NCBI GenBank assembly: GCA_020635535.1
Contig: JACJZP010000001.1
Location: forward strand, 124,001-188,000
From: Flavobacteriales bacterium
GTDB taxonomy: Bacteria > Bacteroidota > Bacteroidia > UBA10329
Reading direction: 5' to 3'
DNA length: 64,000 bases
Shown here piece after piece: positions 1 to 8,036 of the stretch (position 1 is the first letter of the stretch; the number at the start of each line of letters is the position of its first letter). Position numbers and translations under genes: made by a program. The notes under the pieces were generated by a model, which did not search any database, was not told the DNA's origin, and saw only the letters and a program-made list of their open reading frames with translations.

Positions 1-1
1 G

Positions 2-1563
2 CGGTATTGGGGCGAACCGATTCCGATCTACTACAAGGATGGCGTGCCGTACCCGATCAATAAGTTACCACTGGAACTGCCGGAAGTGGAAAAATACCTC
101 CCGACCGAAGCTGGCGACCCGCCATTGGGCAATGCCGAAAACTGGAATTGGGATCCTGAAAAGGAAGCCATTGTTCCGAATGGGGAAGGTTACCCGATTG
201 AACTTTCAACCATGCCTGGTTGGGCAGGAAGTAGCTGGTATTACCTGCGCTACATGGATGCGCAGAATGATGAGGCGTTTGTGGGCGAAGAGGCCATCAA
301 ATACTGGGGCAATGTGGATTACTACGCAGGCGGAGCCGAGCATGCCACGGGCCACTTGCTGTACGTGCGTTTCTGGACCAAATTCCTGAAAGACCTTGGC
401 TATTTGCCGTTTGATGAACCTGCCAAAAAGTTGGTGAATCAGGGGATGATTCAGGGAGTTTCAGAGAAGATCTATCGGTATCACTCGAAAAATAATATCA
501 CTGGAAATGTGATTGACCCAGAGTTGAAGATTTTTAACACTGGTTCTATCTATCCAGTTTTTTTAGATGCTGAAAACGTTCAGAAATATTGGGGAAAGAA
601 CATTGCATCTGACAATCCATTTGTTCAACAAGAAGGAATAAACGTACCAATCGAATGTGTGAAAAATGGGGTTGTTGATCTTTCCATGCTTGTGAAGATT
701 AGACCTCAGATTTTTGAGAAGGCTTGTTTTTCTGTAACGAAGGGGTCTGGTTTCAAGGTGATATGATTTCATATGAAAAGTTAAGGCAACTCGGTTCACA
801 GTTAAATATTAATCCAATACACCATAGAGACCTGTATTCACCATGTGCCAAGGCTACGTTCAAGTCGTCACAGGAGGTCGAGAAAATGTCCAAATCCAAA
901 TGGAACGTGGTCAATCCTGATGACGTGATTGACCGCTACGGAGCCGACACGCTTCGCTTGTACGAAATGTTCCTTGGGCCATTGGAAGATGCCAAACCGT
1001 GGAACACCAACGGCATTGAGGGCGTGTACCGTTTCCTCAAGAAATTCTGGAACCTGTTCTACGATGGCGACACCTTCAGCGTAAGCGATGAGGAACCGAC
1101 CAAGAAGGAACTGAAAGCGCTGCACGCCACCATCAAAAAGGTGCAGGAAGACATCGAGCGGTTGTCGTTCAACACATGCGTCAGCCAGTTCATGATCTGC
1201 GTGAATGAACTCACCGACCTCAAGTGCAACAAGCGCGCAATTCTGGAACCGTTGACGGTTGTCATTTCCACCTACGCACCGCACATCTGCGAGGAATTGT
1301 GGTCAAACCTTGGTCACGCAAAAAGCATCACGTTCGCGGAATATCCTGCTTTTAACGAAAGTTATCTGGTGGAGGACAGCATTTCGTACCCAATCAGTTT
1401 CAACGGTAAAACGCGTTTGAATTTGGAACTTCCAGCCACCATGGGAAAAGAAGAGGTTGAGCAATACGTGCTTGCCAACGAGGAAGTACAACAGCGTTTG
1501 GAAGGCGCCACTCCGAAGAAGGTGATTGTTGTTCCGAAGCGGATTGTGAACATCGTTGTATAA
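2..1563 (+). CDS. leuS: leucyl-tRNA synthetase, 3' part, with a frameshift
   Basis: Charges tRNA-Leu with leucine in the cytoplasm. The gene enters from the left edge in frame 2 (RYWGEPIPIYYKDG) and shows the catalytic-domain blocks WAGSSWYYLRYMD and GGAEHATGHLLY. The KMSKS loop is at 883-897, followed by the anticodon-binding domain and a family-typical end (KKVIVVPKRIVNIVV). The first half is read in frame 2 (stop at 764-766) and the second in frame 1. Adding one T to the T5 run at 727-731 joins them smoothly (KACFFCNEGVWFQGD), so this is a one-base deletion, either real or a sequencing error. The stretch of about 440-860 between the VNQGMIQG block and KMSKS is longer than usual and AT-rich: 481-600 is 33 percent GC by my count, against about 55 percent at 901-1020. 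The identity is certain; whether the gene works is open. Confidence 0.93.
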
Positions 1564-1575
1564 GCGTTTCCGTTT

Positions 1576-1659
1576 GTCATTCCGAGCGAAGCTTGCGGAG
1601 CCGAGGAATCTGTGGTGCTGGTTTAGATTTCTCCGCTCCCTTCGGTCGGTCGAAATGAC
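1576..1659. repeat. intergenic palindromic repeat, copy 1
   Basis: The ends form an imperfect inverted repeat: GTCATTCCGAGCGAAGC on the left against GGTCGAAATGAC on the right, with inner arms GAGGAATCT and AGATTTCTCC. The element lies between two convergent genes (leuS and an OmpA-domain gene). A related copy is at 54754-54839; both share TAGATTTCTCC and a TTCGGTCGAAATGACG-like right end. I know this type as a common dispersed intergenic repeat in Bacteroidota. It could fold as a hairpin and help terminate both genes, which is inference. Confidence 0.7.
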
Positions 1660-1662
1660 GTA

Positions 1663-3759
1663 CTATTCGAACCCCAACATCTCACGCACTTCATCCAACG
1701 ATCTGGCAGATCTTTCCAGTTCTGACACATGCATAATGCGCTGTGCGGAGTTGCTCCGGTTCATGGCAATCACCTCTGTTTCGTTGATTCGATAGGCGTT
1801 GCCGTCTTCATCCATGATTATCAGTAACTGAAGCGAATTCGGATTAAGCCGAATCTGTTGAGCTTCGCAGGCATCATACGCAACTACAGTATTCAACTCT
1901 TGGTCAAACAGGTAGCAGGTTTTCCAAGCAATTGCTTCACCATTTGATAGCACAAATCGAGGTTCGACATCTTGATTCAATGGAGTTAACAACGGTCGGG
2001 CGCAATTGTAGATACCCATTCTGCTCAGTGCCAATTCACGGGTTACAGATTGACCGTCTTTCTGGCGTTTGTGATTTTCCCGCAACTTGGTCGAAATATC
2101 ATCGCAGTAGTGCATCCAGTTCTGTTGACTCATGAGTTGCTCGGCCTCCGTCATCAACTCACGGCTCTGCTTCCAAGCCATTTTCAGATCGCGTTCATAC
2201 CGCTGCCTCGAGTTTCTGTCGAATCGATCTGCCTGATACTGAAGCATCCGCTCTTGCCGCGCCAATTCCTGCTCATAATCCTTGTACCGATTCTCAAAGC
2301 GGTTGTTCATGCGGTTCTCTCTCCACTCTTTGAAAACAGGTGCAAACTCCCCGAACATGCGCTTTTGGAATTCCACCGACATGTTCTCAATCGTGACCTT
2401 TTTAACGGGAACACTGACAATTCCATCAAGGTCTTTCAGTTCCAAGGCAACCGATTCAGTTTCTGGATTGTAGCGTACGCGGATGTCATGGAACCGGGAA
2501 CCATCCAACAGCTCAATCACCTCTGGTCGAGTCAGGTCTCCATTGTATTCCCACACAAACCAATTGAATGGAAAGTATTCCCGATGCTGATGCAACTTGC
2601 CGCGTTTCTTAACTGTGAAATGCACCGTTTGTGGGTCATTACTTGAACATGCCGGAAGTGTGCGCGCCTCAAAAGTGGCTGCTCGTTTCCAACGCGATTC
2701 AAAATCCTCGCGTTCATTTTCATCACCTTGGCGAAGAAAACGGTAGTAGCTGGCTATGGGTCGATTGTCCAAATATTCCATATTCAGGAAACGGTCTTCC
2801 AGCGTGGTTCTGCTCGATTTCGATGCGGAAAGGAAATCTGTTTTGGATAAATAATCCTGTACCGCTGGCGAAAGATTCTGCGCAGCTTCAATCAGATCCA
2901 GTTCTTCCGCTCTAATGCTAGCGTGCGAAACGCCATTCCAGTCGCCCTCATTCGGATTAAGGAAAAGCAAGTTGAAATTGTTGTGCTGATCGGCCGAAAT
3001 GAAATCAACATGCATTGGGCGGTCGGGTCGCAATTCCACAGGTTTACCATCGTGCGTGGCACTGATGTTAAAGATGCCGGCTGTTTCCAGTTGCTCCTCA
3101 TTCCATGTCATATCAATACCCGAGAGAAAGAGGTCAAATGGGTCGGTGTATTCCGCAAACTCAATTTGCACATCGCCACCCACTGGCCGTCCATACGCAT
3201 CCATGAAAGCATAGGCAGGCACATCCAGCATGGTTCCATTAGCAGTTTGCAGGCAGTGCGATTGCTTATTATCCACACTGAAAACTTCGGGTTCAACCTT
3301 CACTTCTTTCAATGGTGGTGAAATGATGTCTTCAGAATAAAGCCCCGCGAAACCATCTTCGTCCAGCACACCGATGTTTGAAATGAAGACTTCAACTCTG
3401 CGGTTCAACGTCCGCGCTTTATCGGTTTCCGTGGCTTCAATGGGGCAATTCTCACCATTGTGATCGAAAATGATGTTGTAGGGTCTGATTCCCATCATCA
3501 TCAAGTGGTAAACGACTTTCTGCGTGCGGCTTTTCGAAAGCTTCATGTTGTATTCCGCTGAACCGAGGTCGTCTGTATGTCCAACTACCCAAAATCGCAA
3601 TTGATGCACATTCGGGTGTTCAGCAATCTCGTTCAGCATCACCATTTCGGGCATGGAAGGCACATCGCTGCCCTGTTCGAATGGAATGATGAGTTCTACG
3701 GTATTCTGTGCTAAAGCGGTTGACATCAGCAACGGAAGAAGGACAAGCAACTTTTTCAT
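1663..3759 (-). CDS. secreted protein with an N-terminal OmpA domain
   Basis: A 698-residue protein of the cell envelope. Residues 1-17 are a signal peptide (MKKLLVLLPLLMSTALAQ). Residues about 20-130 form an OmpA/MotB-type peptidoglycan-binding domain, seen in the VVGHTDDLGSAEYN block, the SKSRTQKV helix and the final LNRRVEVFI strand. In most family members this domain is C-terminal; here it comes first and is followed by about 560 residues that I do not recognise. The middle (about 450-560) is rich in Arg, Glu and Gln and probably helical. The gene converges on leuS across a palindromic repeat. The domain call is firm, but the function of the rest is unknown. Confidence 0.82.
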   Translation of the reverse strand: MKKLLVLLPLLMSTALAQNTVELIIPFEQGSDVPSMPEMVMLNEIAEHPNVHQLRFWVVGHTDDLGSAEYNMKLSKSRTQKVVYHLMMMGIRPYNIIFDHNGENCPIEATETDKARTLNRRVEVFISNIGVLDEDGFAGLYSEDIISPPLKEVKVEPEVFSVDNKQSHCLQTANGTMLDVPAYAFMDAYGRPVGGDVQIEFAEYTDPFDLFLSGIDMTWNEEQLETAGIFNISATHDGKPVELRPDRPMHVDFISADQHNNFNLLFLNPNEGDWNGVSHASIRAEELDLIEAAQNLSPAVQDYLSKTDFLSASKSSRTTLEDRFLNMEYLDNRPIASYYRFLRQGDENEREDFESRWKRAATFEARTLPACSSNDPQTVHFTVKKRGKLHQHREYFPFNWFVWEYNGDLTRPEVIELLDGSRFHDIRVRYNPETESVALELKDLDGIVSVPVKKVTIENMSVEFQKRMFGEFAPVFKEWRENRMNNRFENRYKDYEQELARQERMLQYQADRFDRNSRQRYERDLKMAWKQSRELMTEAEQLMSQQNWMHYCDDISTKLRENHKRQKDGQSVTRELALSRMGIYNCARPLLTPLNQDVEPRFVLSNGEAIAWKTCYLFDQELNTVVAYDACEAQQIRLNPNSLQLLIIMDEDGNAYRINETEVIAMNRSNSAQRIMHVSELERSARSLDEVREMLGFE

Positions 3760-3874
3760 GGCGGGGGAGTTTGGTCGGTGCTATTACTAAAGCGGACTTC
3801 TCTTTTGCCTATTGCCCTGAGGTAAGTTTTTGAAACATTGGTAGAAGAGATTTCTGAGTGGTGATGGGTTCAAG

Positions 3875-3894
3875 GTTCAATGTTTAAAGTTCAA
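3875..3894. repeat. 20-bp dispersed motif GTTCAATGTTTAAAGTTCAA, copy 1
   Basis: This 20-base motif recurs exactly, inverted, at 29679-29698. Around copy 1 the text continues with more of the same words (TTGAACGCTGAACT, GGAACTTTGAACT up to about 3935), so 3868-3935 is a small patch of degenerate GTTCAA/TTGAAC repeats. It lies in the gap of 239 bases between an OmpA-domain gene and dnaG. I see nothing else in that gap. Its role is unknown; it may be a dispersed intergenic repeat. Confidence 0.6.
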
Positions 3895-3998
3895 AGTCAT
3901 CCTACCTTGAACGCTGAACTAGGAACTTTGAACTACTTCCTGATTGTTCAAAACTCGGTCTGCAAAAGCCTGCTGTTTGGGTTAACTTTAACGCCCTT

Positions 3999-5972
3999 TT
4001 GATTCCACAGCAGACGATAGCGCAGATTTTTGAAACCGCCCGTGTTGAGGAGGTTGTAGGCGATTTTGTGCACCTGAAAAAGAAGGGTGCCAATCTGTGG
4101 GGCAACTGTCCGTTCCATAACGAGAAAACTCCTTCGTTCAGCGTATCGCCCGCCAAGGGAATTTACAAGTGCTTCGGTTGCGGAAAGGGTGGTAACTCGG
4201 TCAATTTTGTGATGGATCACGAGCAGATGACCTACCCTGAGGCGCTGCGTTTTCTGGCCAAGAAGTACAACATTGAGATTGAGGAAGAGGAGCAGACGGA
4301 TGAGCAGATCGCGGAGCAAAATGCACGTGAAAGTCTCTTGTTGGTTTTGGGTTTCGCGCAGAAAACTTTCACTTCCAATCTGCTGAAAACGGAAGAAGGT
4401 CAGGCCATCGGGCTGAGCTATTTCAAGGAGCGTGGTTTCTCGCAGGAAACGATTGAGAAGTTCGAATTAGGTTACTGTTTCGACAAGTACGATTCATTCG
4501 GGACGAAGGCGTTGGAACAGCAATACAACAAGAAGTATATCGTAGATGCCGGTCTTTGCGCTGAGCGCGAGGATGGTTCGCTCTACGACCGTTTCAAAGG
4601 CCGTGTGATGTTCCCGATCCACAACCTTTCTGGCCGAGTGATCGCCTTTGGCGGAAGAACGCTTCGCAACGATAAAAAGGTCGCCAAGTACATCAACAGT
4701 CCGGAGACGGATGTGTACCACAAGAGCAAGATCGTTTACGGAATCTACCAGGCCAAGGCTGAGATCATCAAGCAGGACAACTGTTTCATGGTGGAAGGCT
4801 ACACCGATGTGATCTCGCTGCACCAAGCGGGCATCCACAACGTGGTGGCCAGTTCTGGAACCAGCCTCACGGTAGAGCAGATCCGCCTCATCAAGCGCTA
4901 CACGAACAATCTGACCATTATGTACGATGGCGATGATGCGGGAATAAAAGCGTCATTCCGCGGAATTGACCTTGTGCTGGAAGAGGGAATGAATGTGCGC
5001 ACGGTGCTTTTCCCCGATGGCGAAGACCCCGATTCGTACAGCAAGAAACTGGACGAGGTGGAATTCAGCGAGTTCATTGAGCAGAACCAGAAGGATTTCA
5101 TCCAGTTCAAGGCGCAACTGCTGGCCGAAGAGGCCAAAGGCGACCCGATAAAAACGGCCACGCTGATCAAAGAGATCATCAGTTCCATTGCGCTGATTCC
5201 TGACCCGATAACCCGCAACCTGTACGTGCGCCAATGCAGCAGCATTATGGATATGGACGAGGAGGTGCTGATGCTGGAACTGAACCGTTCGCGCAGAAAA
5301 AACTGGAAGGAAAAGCAGCGCAAAGCCGATATTGACGCGGGGCGCGAACCGAGTTTTGTGCCCGATGATGAGCCCGTCATCAAGCGCAGAAGCAATCAGG
5401 AACTGAAGAAGCGAGATGCGGATTTCCAAGAGCGCGACATTATCCGTTTGCTGATGCTTTACAGCGAGCAGCACATTGAGTTTGATGTGTGGGATGATGA
5501 AGAGGAAAAGGTGATTGACCGCGAGGAAGTGAACGTGGTGGATTTTGTGGTTACCGAGATCATTGAAGACGAAATCGGGTTCGAGAATCCGCTTTACGCG
5601 AGCATTTTCAAGGAAATAGCCGAGATGCTGGAACGCGAGGAAATTCCCACCGAGCAGCATTTTATCAATCACCCCAACCCAGAGGTTTCTTCCTTGGCCG
5701 TGAACTTCTTTGCGCAGCCGCACACCGTTAGCGAGCGCTGGAGAGAGCACAACGTATTTGTGCAGACCGAGGCCGACAAACTCAAGCAATCTATTCTGTC
5801 ATCCATTAGCGTGCTGAAACTGCGCAAGCTGGAAAAGATGATCAGCGAAACCCGCGAGCTGATGAAAAAGGCCGAAGAGGAACAACTCATCACCCTGATG
5901 GAAAAACTGAACCGTCAGTTGGCGGTCAGAAAAGTGTTGGCCAAGGAGATCGGGTCAACGGTTTTGAAGTGA
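3999..5972 (+). CDS. dnaG: DNA primase DnaG
   Basis: Makes RNA primers at the replication fork, working with the replicative helicase. The 657-residue protein has the CHC2 zinc finger (C37, H40, C58 and C61 in CPFH...CFGC), the TOPRIM core with EGYTDV near residue 266 and MYDGDDAG near 308, and a C-terminal helicase-interaction region. A TTG start at 3999 is chosen because the encoded beginning IPQQTIAQIFETARVEEVVG matches the family N-terminus exactly and no ATG lies nearby. A diverged copy of the last 68 bases (5903-5970) is found at 7163-7230, on the far side of a toxin-antitoxin pair. Confidence 0.97.
   Translation: MIPQQTIAQIFETARVEEVVGDFVHLKKKGANLWGNCPFHNEKTPSFSVSPAKGIYKCFGCGKGGNSVNFVMDHEQMTYPEALRFLAKKYNIEIEEEEQTDEQIAEQNARESLLLVLGFAQKTFTSNLLKTEEGQAIGLSYFKERGFSQETIEKFELGYCFDKYDSFGTKALEQQYNKKYIVDAGLCAEREDGSLYDRFKGRVMFPIHNLSGRVIAFGGRTLRNDKKVAKYINSPETDVYHKSKIVYGIYQAKAEIIKQDNCFMVEGYTDVISLHQAGIHNVVASSGTSLTVEQIRLIKRYTNNLTIMYDGDDAGIKASFRGIDLVLEEGMNVRTVLFPDGEDPDSYSKKLDEVEFSEFIEQNQKDFIQFKAQLLAEEAKGDPIKTATLIKEIISSIALIPDPITRNLYVRQCSSIMDMDEEVLMLELNRSRRKNWKEKQRKADIDAGREPSFVPDDEPVIKRRSNQELKKRDADFQERDIIRLLMLYSEQHIEFDVWDDEEEKVIDREEVNVVDFVVTEIIEDEIGFENPLYASIFKEIAEMLEREEIPTEQHFINHPNPEVSSLAVNFFAQPHTVSERWREHNVFVQTEADKLKQSILSSISVLKLRKLEKMISETRELMKKAEEEQLITLMEKLNRQLAVRKVLAKEIGSTVLK
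5903..5970 (+). repeat. 3' end of dnaG, copy 1 of a direct repeat
   Basis: The last 68 coding bases of dnaG match 7163-7230 at 63 of 68 positions, with a constant offset of 1260 bases. The final 20 bases (CGGGTCAACGGTTTTGAAGT) are identical. The five differences leave the encoded peptide unchanged except for one Val to Met, so both copies look like real dnaG ends from related lineages and not like a random duplication. Confidence 0.93.
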
Positions 5973-6079
5973 GTTCGCTCTGATTTTTTGATTTAGAGTT
6001 CCTTCCTGCTTAAGGAAAACACCTGTTTCCGTCTTGTTTTTCCAAGTGAAGCGAGGAATCTTAGAACAAACCAATGTTT

Positions 6080-6115
6080 ATTCGAAATAATCGAAACAAA
6101 AATTCGAATATTTCG
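6080..6115. promoter_or_regulatory. candidate operator of the toxin-antitoxin pair
   Basis: Three TTCGAA or TCGAAA words follow one another within 36 bases (ATTCGAAATAATCGAA, then AAATTCGAATATTTCG) about 35 bases before the antitoxin start. Repeats of this kind are where an HTH antitoxin would bind to repress its own operon. Further left (about 6031-6063) the text AAGCGAGGAATCTTA looks like a half copy of the intergenic palindromic repeat. The assignment rests on position and symmetry only. Confidence 0.35.
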
Positions 6116-6149
6116 TTTATTTGACGAGAACTTTAGATGCGTCACAACC

Positions 6150-6611
6150 ATGAAAACGTATAATCAAATAGAGCGTCCATCCAAAGCTGTACAAGAATCT
6201 GCCATGGAATCGTACAGCGCGCTGGAAGCAATTCTTGGAGAATTGAACACGCAGGATGAGCAAGTGGAAATTGAGATCGAGGAAACACAGGAGAAGATCA
6301 AAGTTCCTTTGATGGCGCTGAAAATGTTGGCACACATCCTAAAAGTTACTGGAGAAGGTCAACCGATTTCCATTGTGCCTGTTGCTACAGAAATTACCAC
6401 ACAGGCGGCAGCCGAAATGATCGGTTGTTCACGACCGCACTTGGTAAAGCTGTTGGAAGAAGGCGAAATTCCTTTCACAAAGGTTGGTAAGCATCGTAGA
6501 ATCAAATATGAAGACGTGATGGCTTATAAGAAGAAGATGAAGGAACAGCAGCGAAACTTGTTGATTCAGCTAATGAAATCAGACGAAGAATCGGGTCTGT
6601 ATGATTCATAG
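6150..6611 (+). CDS. HTH (excisionase-type) antitoxin
   Basis: A 153-residue DNA-binding protein and the likely antitoxin for the PIN toxin that follows. The C-terminal part (about residues 88-130) is an excisionase/MerR-like helix-turn-helix: TTQAAAEMIGCSRPHLVKLL, then EGEIPFTKVGKHRRI and YEDVMAYKK. The N-terminal 80 residues are acidic and probably neutralise the toxin. The gene overlaps the toxin gene by 11 bases, which implies translational coupling. The pair is bracketed by two copies of the dnaG 3' end. The fold is clear and the antitoxin role follows from the pairing. Confidence 0.83.
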   Translation: MKTYNQIERPSKAVQESAMESYSALEAILGELNTQDEQVEIEIEETQEKIKVPLMALKMLAHILKVTGEGQPISIVPVATEITTQAAAEMIGCSRPHLVKLLEEGEIPFTKVGKHRRIKYEDVMAYKKKMKEQQRNLLIQLMKSDEESGLYDS

Positions 6612-7164
6612 TGTTCGGTTTACATGTGTGTTGGATACGAATGTGATCTACCCGATCACCATTCGCGACCTCATGTTCTGGTTTGCGCATTACGACCTTT
6701 TTACACCAAAATGGAGCGCTCATATTTTTGATGAATGGGAAGTAGTGATGCAGCGGAAAGGTGTTTCTAAAGAAGAAATCGAAAAGCGAATTGGCATTGC
6801 CAATCAGGCATTTCCAGACGCTTTGGTCACCAACTATGAGGGGTTGATCGAAGGATTGAAATTGCCCGATGAAAAAGATCGCCACGTGCTGGCTGCTGCC
6901 ATCAAGACCAATGCGAACATCATTGTAACCAACAACCTCAAGGATTTTCCTGACGATTACCTTTCCAGTTTCGGGCTTGCTGCCAAGAGCGCAGACGATT
7001 TCCTGACCGACCTGATCGATCTCAACCACGAAACAGCTTTAAAAGCGTTCAAGGAAATGGTGTTTCACAGACGCAATCCTGATATGGATGAGTTTGAAGT
7101 GCTTGACCAACTCCGCGCGCATGGTCTGAAAGACACGGCCAATTATCTCCATTCACTTCTCTAA
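6601..7164 (+). CDS. PIN-domain ribonuclease toxin
   Basis: A 187-residue protein with the PIN-domain acidic residues expected of a Mg-dependent RNase: D12 in LDTNVIYP, E45 in FDEWEVV, D90/D93 in PDEKDRHVLAAA and D115 in TNNLKDF. PIN toxins usually cleave tRNA or mRNA; the target here cannot be told. The gene overlaps its HTH partner by 11 bases. Its stop codon (7162-7164) merges into the second dnaG-end copy beginning at 7163, so the cassette ends exactly at the repeat. All catalytic residues are present, so it appears active. Confidence 0.85.
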   Translation: MIHSVRFTCVLDTNVIYPITIRDLMFWFAHYDLFTPKWSAHIFDEWEVVMQRKGVSKEEIEKRIGIANQAFPDALVTNYEGLIEGLKLPDEKDRHVLAAAIKTNANIIVTNNLKDFPDDYLSSFGLAAKSADDFLTDLIDLNHETALKAFKEMVFHRRNPDMDEFEVLDQLRAHGLKDTANYLHSLL

Positions 7165-7230
7165 AACTGAACCGTCAGTTAGCGGTAAGGAAAATGTTGG
7201 CCAAAGAGATCGGGTCAACGGTTTTGAAGT
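7163..7230 (+). repeat. diverged copy of the dnaG 3' end, copy 2
   Basis: This reads in frame as KLNRQLAVRKMLAKEIGSTVLK and then a stop (TAG), that is, the C-terminus of DnaG with a single Val to Met change, but no dnaG body precedes it. It is 63/68 identical to 5903-5970. It looks like the original or donor end of dnaG left behind when the 1260-base toxin-antitoxin segment entered. It is a relic, not a gene. Confidence 0.93.
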
Positions 7231-7250
7231 AGGTCCAATTTTCTTCCCGT

Positions 7251-8036
7251 TCAATTCGGTTTCCTTAGCAAGTTTATCCAGTGAATAAGGAAACTGGGAA
7301 CAAATGGAAAAAGCCAAACAACCAATTTATTCATAGTACCGGGAATGCATTCGCTCCTTTTCTTGAAAAGGGCATTGACCCCCGAGTGGGCAACAGATTC
7401 AGGTCTTTTCATCACACCTGTTCGCAATGCCAAAGCCACATTTACATCAAAGTTGTTGTACAGCGATGTGGCCGTGGCACCAGGTAAAAGGCATGTAACG
7501 TGAACATTGAAGGGTTTCAATTCTGTTCTAAGCGCTCTAGTGAATGACCGCAGAAACGTCTTGGAAGGTCCGTAGTAAGAAATGGTCGGATATGGCATAA
7601 CCGCTGAGATGGACGATACATTCAGAATGTATCCATGTCTGCGCTCCTTCATTTTCTTGCCGAAAATCCGGCTTAGCAAAGCGGGAGTTGTAATATGTAA
7701 CTGCAGAATGGCTGCTGCTCTTTCGTGTTCCACATCGACCACTTCTCCGAACACCAGCATTCCAGCATTATTCACCAGAACTTCAACCTCCAACCGGTTG
7801 CGGTCGCAATAATTGAAAAGTTCGTTTGCCGCATCAACATGCGCCAGATCAGTATCAATGGTATGAACGGTAACTTGATAGACCGCCTCCAACTCCGATC
7901 GGAGTTTATGCAATTCTTCCTTCTGATTACTTACAGCAATGATGGAGTACCCACGCTTGGCAAGTTCTGTTGAGAGATGCCAACCTATACCCGAAGACGC
8001 CCCAGTAACCAACGCATATTTCACGGTCGAAGTCAT
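7251..8036 (-). CDS. short-chain dehydrogenase/reductase
   Basis: A 261-residue NAD(P)-dependent oxidoreductase of the classical SDR family. The nucleotide-binding TGASSGIG is at residues 11-18, NNAG at 89-92, the catalytic Ser in NVSSIS near 141-142, and YxxxK at Y155/K159. The C-terminal WLFPFVPSFLIHWINLLRK is hydrophobic and may dock the enzyme to a membrane or lipid substrate. It overlaps the OYE-type reductase gene upstream by ATGA (8033-8036), so the two are co-translated and may act on the same substrate. The substrate is unknown. Confidence 0.88.
   Translation of the reverse strand: MTSTVKYALVTGASSGIGWHLSTELAKRGYSIIAVSNQKEELHKLRSELEAVYQVTVHTIDTDLAHVDAANELFNYCDRNRLEVEVLVNNAGMLVFGEVVDVEHERAAAILQLHITTPALLSRIFGKKMKERRHGYILNVSSISAVMPYPTISYYGPSKTFLRSFTRALRTELKPFNVHVTCLLPGATATSLYNNFDVNVALALRTGVMKRPESVAHSGVNALFKKRSECIPGTMNKLVVWLFPFVPSFLIHWINLLRKPN

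Noticed and set aside
724..1563. Separate gene starting at TTG 724
   Set aside because: It is the second half of leuS in a shifted frame; one added T joins it to the first half, and it carries the KMSKS loop.
2050..2646. 198-residue plus-strand frame
   Set aside because: Shadow of the OmpA-domain gene on the other strand; no start context or family signal.
4953..5789. 278-residue open frame on the minus strand
   Set aside because: Antisense shadow of dnaG with no recognisable domain and Leu/Val/His-rich composition typical of shadow frames.
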